From: Usnea hakonensis
Lineage: Eukaryota; Ascomycota; Lecanoromycetes; Lecanorales; Parmeliaceae
NCBI GenBank assembly: GCA_013423325.1
Contig: BLJB01000094.1
Coordinates: 42,640 to 106,639 of the forward strand
Direction: 5' to 3'
Length of the DNA stretch: 64,000 nt
Shown here one piece after another: positions 1 through 10,124 of this stretch. The notes under the pieces were generated by a model, which made no database searches, was not told the DNA's origin, and saw only the letters and a list, made by a program, of their open reading frames with translations. Position 1 is the stretch's first letter. Every line of letters begins with the position of its first letter. Made by a program: the position numbers and the translations under genes.

Positions 1-1328
1 GTCCTTCTGGTCAAGAAGAACATCTTTCCGCAAGCGTCGAAGCGGTAGGACTCGCTAGTCTTGCAAATGAGCTCGATTCAATAGAAGTCCATAAAGAATC
101 CAAAGCACGTTATATACGTGCGATCCAAGCAACGAACGTGGCGTTGCGATGTCCGGTTGGCGCGATTAAAGATTGTACTTTGATTTCAGTTCTACTTCTC
201 GGCCTTTTTGAGGCCATCACGCGCAGAACGCAGCAGACCTTACACTCATGGGAGGAGCACGTCAAAGGGGCTTTGGAGCTTATAAAAATCCGGGGCCATC
301 AGCAGGTGGACACTCACCTCGGCCTTCAGCTACTCAAACAAGCGTCTAGAGGTGCAGTGGTCAGCGCCGTTCGAAGCAAGGTCGAAATACCTGCTCATAT
401 CATCTCCCTTATCACCGCCGGATTCCAATCTGCGACTCAGGACGACCCGTCATGGAGCTTCGCAGTTGTCCATTTCCGCTTTACTAACCTTCTCGCGGCG
501 ACCAATGCCGGAAAATTATCAGACCCAGACGTGATTATCACGGCTGCAATGGATGTAGACCGCGAGCTTGTGGCTTGGTCAAGAGCATTGCCGCCGTCAT
601 GGCATTATGAAGTTGTTCATGCGGAACAAGTCCCTTCCGAATCGACTTACGAAGGATACTATCACCTCTACCTTAACCACAACATTGCTGAGACGATGAA
701 CGCTTGGCGTATGACTCGAATGCAGGTCAACCGGATCATCGCGGGACAAATCCTTCGGCAAAATACCATGCCCATCCGCGTGCAAGACAACGCCGCTCTC
801 ATGGGCGAAGCTCAATCAAACATGAGACTTATGGCTTCCGAGATATGCGCTACTGTCCCACAGTACGTCGAGCTCCCGGATAGAGTTTCCACATCTGGGT
901 CCACAACAACTGGGTCCACAAAACAACATGCACCTCTTCCCCCCTATGATACTCCTAAACACGAAAAGTGGAACTATAGATCCGGCTTTACTCATACGAC
1001 CCAGAGCTATGGCATCATCTGGCCTTTGATGGTAGTTGCTTCCTGCCCCAGTCCCGATAGTACTCGTCCCGCGTGGATTATCAACCGGCTGCAGTACATC
1101 GGCCGCCATATGAAAAATCCACAGGCATTATTGGCATTTGATATCCTTGAAGGAAAGCGCGAAATCGGCGAACTGTGCATATTTCTGAGAAAAGGTATAT
1201 TGCATTGCGCTGACTTATTGAAACAGGAGATATATGTGTCACCTGTTATGAATCCCACCCCCCTTCTTCGAACTACAACTATCAACTGCCGACTGTTTCA
1301 CACAGACGAACAATCCATGACATCGTGA
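1..1328 (+). CDS. Fungal transcription factor C-terminal region (Zn2Cys6 family), 5' partial
   Basis: The frame is open from base 3 to the stop at 1326-1328, so the gene starts before the window and no start codon should be assigned here. The protein resembles the regulatory half of fungal Zn2Cys6 regulators (Fungal_trans_2/DUF3468 type). Near the start is a helix pattern with ALRCPVGAIKDCTL and LLLGLFE. This is followed by HVKGALELIKIRG, then a W-rich stretch (VAWSRALPPSWHYEVV) and a late WPLMVVASC...WIINRLQYIG block. All of these are usual in that family. The DNA-binding Zn2Cys6 cluster would be N-terminal and lies outside the window, so the DNA-binding claim is inference. No intron is needed in the visible part. 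The target genes are unknown. Confidence 0.8.
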   Translation, partial: PSGQEEHLSASVEAVGLASLANELDSIEVHKESKARYIRAIQATNVALRCPVGAIKDCTLISVLLLGLFEAITRRTQQTLHSWEEHVKGALELIKIRGHQQVDTHLGLQLLKQASRGAVVSAVRSKVEIPAHIISLITAGFQSATQDDPSWSFAVVHFRFTNLLAATNAGKLSDPDVIITAAMDVDRELVAWSRALPPSWHYEVVHAEQVPSESTYEGYYHLYLNHNIAETMNAWRMTRMQVNRIIAGQILRQNTMPIRVQDNAALMGEAQSNMRLMASEICATVPQYVELPDRVSTSGSTTTGSTKQHAPLPPYDTPKHEKWNYRSGFTHTTQSYGIIWPLMVVASCPSPDSTRPAWIINRLQYIGRHMKNPQALLAFDILEGKREIGELCIFLRKGILHCADLLKQEIYVSPVMNPTPLLRTTTINCRLFHTDEQSMTS

Positions 1329-1948
1329 GGCTTATTACTACTCGAACAGATCCTCCCGGCTGAAAGTGTGCAGAATTCAGCAAGAATTAATCCTAAGGTT
1401 TACTGCTGGTCCTTATACGGCATACCTGACAGCTCATTCGTCCACTTCCTATTAATCTGCACTCATCACTTTCAAAAGCTATCATATATTATACTATCAA
1501 TGTCTGAGGCGCTGAGGAGTCAAAGTCTGTCATTTACCTGTTGCGCTTCCCATGAATTTACGATGTTATGAAAATCATCTGGCATCCATCGGAATGAATG
1601 GCTCCGTATTCAAAGATGACCTTTTCTTGGACTCCAAGCAAAGTTCCAATCGCAGATTCATATAACCCGTCCTCAAGTGCATGCAGAAATGGTCTGTACC
1701 GCCTAGAACTCCCCACACAAACAAAGACCACCCCTTATCCCATCAAAACAACTACCCTCCACCCCTACCCTCCACCCCAGCCTCCCACACCCCCTTTCCC
1801 ACCATATCTCCTCCCCACCCAACCCCATCCTCTTCCACCCTCATCTCCCCCTCTCATCCCCACCAACATCACCAAAAGCTCCCTCCCTCCCATAACCCCA
1901 CCACGATCATCCGCAAAACAACACACCATTCCTACCACCCAGTCATCC
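1329..1948. other. Intergenic, C-rich low-complexity stretch
   Basis: I see no gene here. From about 1700 to 1930 the plus strand is very rich in C and poor in G. This produces Pro/Thr/His-rich open frames with no domain character. The stretch leads directly into the left end of the transposon. Confidence 0.5.
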
Positions 1949-1979
1949 TATCCCATGGATTGGCAAACCTGGTTCAATA
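1949..1979 (+). repeat. Left terminal inverted repeat of the piggyBac-type element
   Basis: TATCCCATGGATTGGCA at 1949-1965 matches the inverted right end exactly. After a 5-base divergent spacer, GGTTCAATA at 1971-1979 matches again. Similarity then fades. Confidence 0.65.
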
Positions 1980-2377
1980 AAGGCTTGGCATTCCCCCACC
2001 AAAAAAAAACACCAAATCCACCAAATCTATCTACATGGAATGGCCATGATATGCTCATTCCAGCACTCCATATGATTATATATATAGATCTCACATAGCT
2101 TACATCCAAATAGACTCCTTGGGACTCGCTCTCGTCGCTTCCCCTTGGCCAAAACCGAATTATTTGACAGCTCCGAAAGAGGCTTTCTAGGCCTTGCTGG
2201 GGCTACTTTTCTCCCTGCACATAAGCAAGGCACGCATGCCTAAGGCTTCCCACCCATACGAAATATCCTACTATGGTCTATTGCGACCGCCGGATATACT
2301 CGTATTAATAGAGAGTACTTGATTGTGGAGGTTTTTCTACGGGGACGCTCCGAATGCTCGAATAATTAGCTAGCAAG

Positions 2378-3940
2378 TTAAATACGAAACTCCCTATAGC
2401 CATAGGTCTCCTGGAAGAGTTTCTTTACTCTTTCTACTCTTTCAGGCTTCTGAAGAGCTATTTTATAGCTGTTAGTAATAGTAGTATCCAATAGAAAATG
2501 CCATAGTGGTTTCTAACTCTTGAAATAGACTCTTTGTGTACTATAATAATAGCGTAATTAGTCTGCATTATCCATACCATTTATATAGTAATTATACTGA
2601 TCAATAAACTCAGGAATAAGAAGCTCTTTTCGGGCTTCATCTGGACCAAATACAGCTCGAGAAGTACGTACATTTGTAGCTGTTTTGGCCGGCCGACGAC
2701 GTAATCTCTTGATTTTTTTCTGGCCATTCGATATAGTGGTCATAAAGAGTACTATATTCTGATCCTTCCAGGCCAATTCGAGTACTCGCTTGTCCTCGGA
2801 GAGATAGCCATACAATTTGCCCCAGTCTAGGCCTATATTCCACTTGTTTCTCAGGTCTAGAAGCCTAGAATCCATGCCTCGGTTCGACTCTTTCGATGCT
2901 TGTGCTTGCTGTGCCTGAGTACCGTCCGTAGCCTCTAGATCCTCTCGTCTTATTGTAGAGGTACGTACAGTCCCTGTAGCCCCAAACCCTTCCTCATCAA
3001 GCTATGTTAGAAGCCGGGCTAATATAAAGAGGTTATCTAGCTATATAATGTGGAAGTAGTCTTTATTGATACCCTCTTGGGCAACCAGATCTAGAACTAC
3101 CGCCTGGGTTTTTATAAACCCTAGCCAATCAGTCTAATAATTATCTAGATCCTGAGGCCTATCCCCCCTATTTTGACCCTTAGCATAAAATAACCAGTCT
3201 AACATATAACCCTGATTGGCTAAGACCCAGATCTTAAAGCCTTCCGGAGTTGGTTTACTCGGAATATTCACGATCTCTTTGGCACGGCCTATGAACCGTT
3301 GAATAGTCTTATCTACGGCTAAGTATATACCGGCTTTCTAGTACTTTTTGAAGGCCTCTTAGAGGTGTATACTTAGTGGTTCTAGTTTGTCAAATGTGGT
3401 CTCTTTTTGGCCTGGTTTTAGAGGCTTTAAGATATGAAAGAACCTATCAATCTGTTACCATCTCTTAAGACCTATATGATTTAAGACTTGGTGATGTATC
3501 GGCCTATTTAATGGATCCGTATTCCAAAAGTCGCTGATACTAGACTCTATATGTAGGCCCATCCAAATGGATACTCCTAGGAAGGCTCGGAATTCGCTAA
3601 TAGTAGTAGGAATCCAGGTACGAGAATAAGGTTTTTTTGGCCTAGAATACAAGTAGGCATACTTATTTGTATGCCGAATAAGTGTTTCTAGTATTGATTT
3701 AGTGAAAAAGAGGCTGAAAATCGTATAAGGATCATTGGGAGTAGTATCAGGTAGGAGTCTATAGCTATAAGTAAATAGCTTCTTAATTGGTAGGGGTTTG
3801 TATTTGGGTAATGGCTTTGGCTTTGGGGGNNNNNNNNNNNNNNNNNNNNNNNNNNNNNNNNNNNNNNNNNNNNNNNNNNNNNNNNNNNNNCGCGATTTTT
3901 GGAGAGTAGGGCTGAACCCCTGAATATTGAACCGTGCCAA
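2378..3940 (-). pseudogene. piggyBac-type transposase (DDE_Tnp_1_7), inactivated
   Basis: Reading the minus strand gives a piggyBac/PGBD4-like transposase of normal domain order. N-terminal landmarks are FRAFLGVSIWMGLH and FWNTDP. The three catalytic aspartates are recognisable: VDKTIQRFIGR (usual VDExxxPFxGR), IIWLDNLF (usual DNFF), and NYYINGMDNADQ (usual NYMNGVDRADQ). WKDQNIVLFMTT precedes the last one. Reading is blocked by stops at about 3444 (after GLKRW), 3360 (before EAFKKYW) and 3003 (before LDEEGFG). Each is explained by CAA/CAG to TAA/TAG, the CpA-to-TpA change typical of RIP. The protein would end at YGYREFRI (stop at 2378-2380). The N-terminal region also spans the assembly gap. 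It is presumed inactive. Confidence 0.85.
3830..3890. other. Assembly gap (61 N)
   Basis: This is an undetermined stretch inside the 5' part of the transposase. The true length is unknown. Confidence 0.99.
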
Positions 3941-3951
3941 TCCATGGGATA
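3891..3951 (-). repeat. Right terminal repeat of the piggyBac-type element (61 bp, also at window end)
   Basis: The reverse complement of 3891-3951 is identical over all 61 bases to 63940-64000. It starts TATCCCATGGATTGGCA and breaks at CGCG exactly where the run of Ns begins. Confidence 0.8.
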
Positions 3952-4604
3952 CAAAACGCGCCTACAAAATCCTCAGCATTCCCACCCTTAATTCCTTAAA
4001 GCCTTCCATCCATCCCATCTAAGTCTACAACCACTCCCAAACCCCATTCTCGCCACAGTAGGACTGGGGGGTTAGTGATTTCGTACATTAAATAATCGCA
4101 CGAATCGTTTCAGTGGGTTCAAGCATGGATTTGGTCCACAGGCATAGCCATAGCGGGAGACAGTGTACCATAAGGGGTGGTGCATATATACTGCTTTCTA
4201 CACTGCAATTACTCTTCAATCGACTCATCTCTTTCAGAGTCGTTACATCGATTTTTTGGCCCACCCACCCCTGCCTGTATATAACGGAATAGACATGGGA
4301 GTCTTCTTGGCGCGTGGCAATGGACCTAAGCATGTCTCCTGCAGGCTATTATTCAGTTTACTCATGGTGATGAGATAGCGTCAACCACTGTTACAGCTCC
4401 ATTTGTTCATTTGCATGCAACTCGCATAGTTTGGATGTGGCGAGTGAAGAAGCACGAATTAGAGAACGGTATTGCAAAGCTCATACCCTATCCTCAATTT
4501 CTTCAGCTCCCAGACCGCCCCCAACGTTCGCTTCTGAGGGAGAGCTGTGATGAGCAAGTCGCGATCAATTCATCCTTTCTCAGAGAAACGCACGGGTAAG
4601 AACG
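3952..4604. other. Intergenic region
   Basis: No gene is supported. It lies between the transposon end and the 3' end of the Pth11-like gene. Confidence 0.45.
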
Positions 4605-5528
4605 TCATATCCTATGCTCAATCTCCTCAGCCCCAAGTCCGCCCCCAATCTTGGCTTCAGAACCTAGCCTCTTGGTGTGGCCAGGTCGATGCGTGCTCAT
4701 GCCGCCGGGGATATGCAGCCCAGCTTTCCGCTCATTGCTAGACCGGTCCCGCGGATAATGTTCTTGTTCTTGATCACCTGAGGGGTAATGCTCCATATCA
4801 GCTCTGATGCTTGGGCCGAAAGTCTGTTGCGGCAGAAAGTTTCCGCGCGTGCTGAGAGTCGATATGTCCGCCGGCCGCGTTTTCGAGGACTTCAAGAACG
4901 CAGACGGATTTGGTGGGTTACCACTATTCCGCTTGGTGAAGCTGACCTGTAACTTGCTCACTAGCCATTTGTAGCCTGGTCGCAGGGTTGATATACACAC
5001 TGTGGCGATGTCGGCGAAGATTTCCCACGAGCGCCAGTACCAGTTAGGGATACTTGCCCAGGTAGGGTCGCCAGTTTCATTCTGCCAGTTTAGGACCGTG
5101 TGGACGATTGAGAATGAGCCAGTGATTACGCCTGGGCCCATGAGAAGGCAAAGACCGATTTTACTGCGGAGGTCGATTTGAACCTTGCAGAGAACGAGGA
5201 TAGGAAAAGCGGAGAGGAAAAAGTCGGAGACGATGGATACCACTGCGGAATGTGAGTGTTAATTTGGTTTAGCTCTTGGTTTCACGGCTTAGAGCCGACC
5301 TTGCTCACCATTTCGAAAAAAAATGCACCAATCATCCAAGCCAGCCCTTCTGACGATCCATATTCGGGTCATAATCCGCAGTGTAACAAGTACAATACAA
5401 ATACATGAACCGAACAACAGGATAGCTGTAGCCAGAATTCCAGCCGAAGCATTTTTATCGCCAAAGGGCGGAGGCGTCTGAGGCTGCGAAACGTTTGCGG
5501 AGTACTGAACGAAGAGGCAGTGGAGCAC
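4605..5528 (-). CDS. Pth11-like / fungal rhodopsin-domain membrane protein, shortened
   Basis: Two exons are supported. Exon 1 ends at 5309 and exon 2 runs 5242-4605, around a 66-bp intron (5243-5308, GTGAGC...CCGCAG). Exon 1 encodes a hydrophobic helix (ASAGILATAILLFGSCICIVLVTLRIMTR) followed by GLDDWC, the DDW signature after the first helices of Pth11-like receptors. Exon 2 begins in frame with VVSIVSDFFLSAFPILVLCKVQ, which matches a late helix. It continues with two more hydrophobic segments and a long polar tail rich in Ser, Thr, Pro and charged residues. The central helices normally found between DDW and this point (roughly 100 residues or more) are absent. The frame opens at 5528 without ATG. 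A possible acceptor at 5502 (TTCGTTCAG) suggests an unplaced upstream first exon. The receptor role is inferred from family membership, and the protein may be non-functional. Confidence 0.6.
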
Positions 5529-7214
5529 AGAGGGTGCCGAATTTTAGAAACAGAACCAGCGGCGAGGTGAAAATGAAATAGGCAATTTAAACGTGTGGAA
5601 ATTGTTGTAGACTGAGAGGACTTCATAGCACATACCAGAGAGCACAAGGCTGTAACTGTCGGTACCAGACCTGCACCTTTCCTGTGCCCCAATTTTCCAT
5701 TCCCCTCTCCTCTGATCTTTTCCATTAGACGATATCCCAGAGATCTGTAAGTCGGTTTGCGGCTTGAAACATCTCTGACCAGCAACGCAGGGCTGGATAC
5801 CAGGCGCATATATATAAAATACCAAGCTCGACCAATCGAAAAATAAAAAAGTCATACAATCTAAGTCGTGCCACAGAGCTGGGAAAAAGATTGTATTTCG
5901 AAACGGTAATAATGATCGCTGACTCTGATGCGGGTTCAAAGGTAAAGGTGGCGTACCTTCACCCCCAAGAGCTTCGAAAGGCTCCAGGAGGCACAGCTAT
6001 GTGAGGTGAATCCTATGGAAACACATTTGCGTAGGTCCGCATGCGGCTGAGTCCAGGGACCAGATAAATTTCTAAACATATCACAATAAGGCGTGTTCGC
6101 ATCAATGGAATCTTCTGGTTTTCTTCGTTGAATCAGAATGTGCAATCTTTTCTGTTAATGCTGCTCACAAAATGATAGCCAAAACGGAAATCAAAGGTGA
6201 CTATTGGGACTGAAAGAGATTGGGTGGCATAGATAGACTGCATATCAGGCGGCGCAGAGCTCTCAGCCCTAGCCTCCGCCCGACGGGCCAGATGCAGCCC
6301 GTCAACCGACTCAGAGTACCTATACAGAGATCATTGTAATATATACGAGTGCAAAGAGAAAGGCGGATTCATTGGTCAAGTATGGCCAGGGTAGGCCAGA
6401 CATGCTACTGCCAACATTCAGGACCAGATACAAATCTGTGTTTACTAGGCAGAACTCAGTCAGCTCACACTGACATGGATGAAGAAGAAGAAGATTTGAA
6501 GTCGTATTTACTGCTGTGATTCCATTCTTCATGATCCTGGTAGAATATTGTAGCCCTTTCTATTTGTAAGATCAGAAGAAAATCAAAAAAGCAAGATCAG
6601 GCAGAAACGGACTTACGACCCGTCACTCTGGGGCGCGGTTTCCGTCATCCGTTGCTTCCTTCTTGGTGTACACAGTGGCCGGCGTTTTTGACCCAATGTC
6701 ACCCTAAGTAACAAATATTTTCCACGGGCAACCGAATCCGCGTAAAACTGCTTTCTGTTCATTAGAAATCCGCGAGAAAAATCACTCTCATTAAATCCCT
6801 CTTCAAACATGCATATTGGGCGCGAGGAATACTTCTCCGGGACCGTGTTGCACGATGACCTGCAGACAAGAAGATGTCATTGTGCGCATCCTTGGCTACA
6901 GATCTTCTTTCTTCGATACGGTCTCATCCTACCATAGTGAGAGGGTGAAGCAAACCGTTCAGTTTTTATCTGAGGCTCTCTTGGAAGGAAGTGCTGTTCC
7001 ACTGTCAACGCTATATCCACATGAAACACTATTTCTCAAACGGGGAAAGCTGCGTGATGGCGCATTACTGAGTGCAAGGAATATGAAGTTTGAAAACAGC
7101 GCTGTGACCCTTGATGCGATCCTTTCTATTTGATTACATGATATATGATGACTAGTTTCAAGATTGCTTGTCCTTCCGCCGATAAGAACTCGAGCACTTT
7201 TGATCTTGTATCGA
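5529..7214. other. Intergenic region
   Basis: Only short overlapping frames without recognisable domains occur here. An upstream exon of the Pth11-like gene may lie between 5640 and 5940, where a GTATGT donor sits at about 5636. I cannot identify its reading frame. Confidence 0.4.
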
Positions 7215-8278
7215 TCACTGCGCAGTATATCCACCATCAACCGGCAGTGCAATTCCGGTAATCCAGTCCGCATCGTCACTAGCGAGAAAGACGAAGCTTT
7301 TGGCAACATCTTCTGCAGCCCCCCATACGTCTCCCCAGGGCGTCAAGGTCGAAATAGCTGACCTGGTTTCTGGATCGTGATACTTGTCTTGCGTCATTGG
7401 TGTGCGAAGGACTAATTGTTAAGCACAATAACTTGTCAGTGGTGTGGACAGAACCTGATGCGACAAGACTGAAAAGACATGATGAAGATAAGGAGAGAAC
7501 TTACATCCTGGGCATACGCAATTGCAATGAATCTTGTACTTTGCGTATTCCACGGCAATCTGCTTCGTGAGAATCGTCACTGCTCCTTTTGATGCACAGT
7601 AGGCCGCTTCAAGTATTATGTCAGCAATGTGTGCAACTTCTGATGATTTATTAGGCTTACCTCCATAGACCGGTTGTCCTACTATGCCCATGACGCTTGA
7701 GGTGTTTATGATCCAACCTCTATGGCCGCTCGGGTGAGGCGACTGATTCAGGAATTGGGCGCACGCGTACTTGCACCCGAGGAAGACGCTGCGGCTGTTG
7801 ATAGCCATGACGGTATCCCACGTCTCTTCCGTCATCTCGTGTACCATTCCGTGTTTTTCGGTACCCCCTATACCGGCATTGTTCACCATTCTGTATCCTC
7901 AGGGCATTAGCAGTCGGTTATCGGCTAGTCTCGAACAGAGATTGAGCACACTCACACATCCAGTCTCCCTCCCAGTTTCACCGCCATTTGAAGTAAGACT
8001 TCAACTTCTATGGCTTTTGTGACATCTGTTTGCACAAATATCGCTTTGCCCTCTCCGTATCGGCGACAAATCAGCTCGTCTGTCGGCGTACCAGCTTCTT
8101 CTGCCATAAAGGTAGACTTGGGTGTAGACTTTAGGTCTGCACAGACAACAAGAGAAGCGCCATGTGCTGCGAACGTGAGAGCAATTGCTCGACCAAGACC
8201 CGAAGACGAGCCTGTGACGACACATATTTTGTCTTGCATGCGCGTGCCTAGAGGGACAATAGGAGCCGAAAGAGACAT
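7215..8278 (-). CDS. Short-chain dehydrogenase/reductase (classical SDR), complete, 4 exons
   Basis: Exons on the minus strand are 8278-7956, 7890-7661, 7606-7505 and 7411-7215. They give 283 residues, normal for a classical SDR. The cofactor motif TGSSSGLG is at residues 22-29, NNAG at 111-114, the catalytic Ser in INTSSVMG at about 172-173, and Y187-CAS-K191 is the active-site YxxxK. The end, DDADWITGIALPVDGGYTAQ, is the usual SDR C-terminus. Introns are 65, 54 and 93 bp. The 54-bp intron (7607-7660, GTAAGC...TGCTGAC...GAAG) keeps the frame if retained, but splicing restores GQPVYGAAYCASK. I chose ATG 8278 because the 13 residues before it (MKFLKLNFHLLKN) are not typical. The enzyme is an NAD(P)-dependent oxidoreductase with unknown substrate. 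It is not in an obvious cluster. Confidence 0.9.
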
Positions 8279-10124
8279 GTTTTTCAATAGATGAAAGTTT
8301 AATTTGAGGAATTTCAAGAGATTTGGGAATTGAGGTACGAATTCCAGAGAAACAGATATGTTTTGAAGTTGGGTAATGATTTCTGGAGAAGAGTCAGTGA
8401 TTTATAGGCTGGACATATTGCTCGTACGCCATTTGTGGGAAAGCCTCCACGCAGACCCCTTGGGCTACAAAATGCCTTCCACGCAATCGACGCATCATAA
8501 TTCCAAATTCATCACAATTTTGTAGACCTCAGCGGTGACCGGGAAGGACCGAGATACAGCGTTCAAAGGGAGAGGCGACGATCAGTCTGTCTAGAACAGA
8601 TGGCCAGGCCTGAGGGGTTTCGTCACTATCAGCAGCTGAAATTAGCTACTGAGTCTTGTTGGCTATACATATTTGACCACCTGCATAGGTGGCTGTTTTA
8701 GAGTTAATTAGATGAAAAAGGGGGAAATGCACCCCATAGCCGGGGCGGGGCGCAAAGGGACCTACCCGGTGCCGCTGGTGTCCGGTGCTTCGTCATCTCC
8801 CCGGTAAGCCAGCGTTAACGTTTCAAGACATCGCTGCCTTTTTCTCTTCAGTGCCAACTCATATACTTGCCATAGTCTATCCATCTGGGTGTCACTACGG
8901 GAACGGAATCAATCCGCTTGAAGATTGTCAAGGAAGCCAAATTCATCCGTCTAAATTCATCATCAGAGACGGTTCAGTTCGTATAACTGTCAATATGAGA
9001 GCGCAATCGATCCATCTGAATGATATTACGGAGACCGAATAAACCGTTCCGATTGCCACCATGGAAACCGAACTGCTCCGGGGAAAGCTATGTTTCATAC
9101 GAAGGCGCCACGGGCCAATTCCAGTAAGTACCTACGTATGGGGCTTATATGAATTTTTCAATAGTGTACCTGTCAACACCCTGCCCCGCTGCTATTCCTG
9201 GAACTAAGTGGGGAAATTTGGCAGAGCACTGCGCGAGTTTTCCAGACATAAAGTTCTCCCTGATTAAGATAATATCAAAGCTGACACCGCTAGGTATTCT
9301 ATTCGGAAAGGTCTAGAGAGGAGATTTGTCATGCCTGATCGATATAATCGATATAATGCTCAAAGTCAACACTGCTAGGTATTCAATCCGAAAAGCTCCA
9401 GAGAGAAGTGCGAATTAATATTCCACGAGGAGAATCGAGGTCCACGCTAGCTTAGCATTCATCTGGCGATCACGTTTTTATTTCTCCGCAGATAAGCAAC
9501 TATTGTCGTTCACACCATCAGATTTTTTTCTTTGTAATGGTCCGAAAATGTGGAAGGTGAGGATGAATATTCTAGCCTTACCAATCGCTTCTGATCAACG
9601 CCGAATGCCAAAATTGTAGGGACTGGTAAGTGGTCTCCTGCCAGCACTCGCCGTCGTCTTTCAGGCCTCGGTAATCGCAGGCCAAATCGGCGTCACGAAA
9701 CCCTGGATCTGGCCGCTGTAGTTGCCTCTAAAAGTTTGCTTTCCATGTCATTGTCATCATTGAAACACGGATACTTCGTCGAAAACAGTATGCTAAGATG
9801 CGGGTTTCCGAGTAGTGGAATGCTAGCGGAAACTGGGCGTATCTCCTGTCCATACTAGACCCAGGGTCCTTCGAGGGTCCTCTGACTACTCTTTTACCTC
9901 AAGATGTCGAGATTTGAAATAATCTCGTTGACAGAGGTCGGTCGAGAACACTTTGCATTTGGCTCACGATCTAGGATCCATCTGTGAACATTTGTTCATG
10001 CCCAAAGAGACTTCGTCCTGCAGTCAGGGTCCCATCAGAGATTCTGAAAACGCCATTTACTCCACTTTACATTCGCTCGAGCTCGTATCTAATTCGCCAC
10101 CAACCCGCTTCCTCTTTCCATCCC
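8279..10124. other. Intergenic region with a diverged direct repeat
   Basis: No gene is supported in about 1.8 kb. The part near 8279-8420 is the likely promoter of the SDR gene. An 85-bp-period direct repeat is listed separately. Confidence 0.45.
9276..9410 (+). repeat. Diverged direct repeat, about 48 bp, period 85 bp
   Basis: The stretch starting CAAAGCTGACACCGCTAGGT at 9276 recurs at 9361 as CAAAGTCAACACTGCTAGGT. Similarity continues through GGTATTC and the AGAGAG region. Most differences are transitions. Confidence 0.6.

Larger units (their letters stand above)
1949..3951 (-). mobile_element. piggyBac-type DNA transposon, degenerate, with inverted ends and an assembly gap
   Basis: The element is bounded by inverted repeats. 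TATCCCATGGATTGGCA reads forward at 1949-1965 and as its reverse complement at 3935-3951. A second shared block, GGTTCAATA, follows at 1971-1979 and at 3925-3933 (inverted). Between them lies a decayed piggyBac transposase on the minus strand. The interior is more AT-rich than the flanks. A run of 61 Ns (3830-3890) interrupts the 5' part. I could not find a clear TTAA or other target duplication, so the exact ends are uncertain. The sequence right of the gap may have been assembled from another copy. Confidence 0.75.

Noticed and set aside
138..140. GTG at 138 as a start codon for the first gene
   Set aside because: The same frame is open to the window edge and encodes family-typical sequence upstream, so the gene is 5' partial.
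1598..2098. Pro/Thr-rich frames of 99-166 residues on the plus strand
   Set aside because: The DNA is simply C-rich and poor in G, so stops are rare. No domain is seen, and the frame runs into the transposon end.
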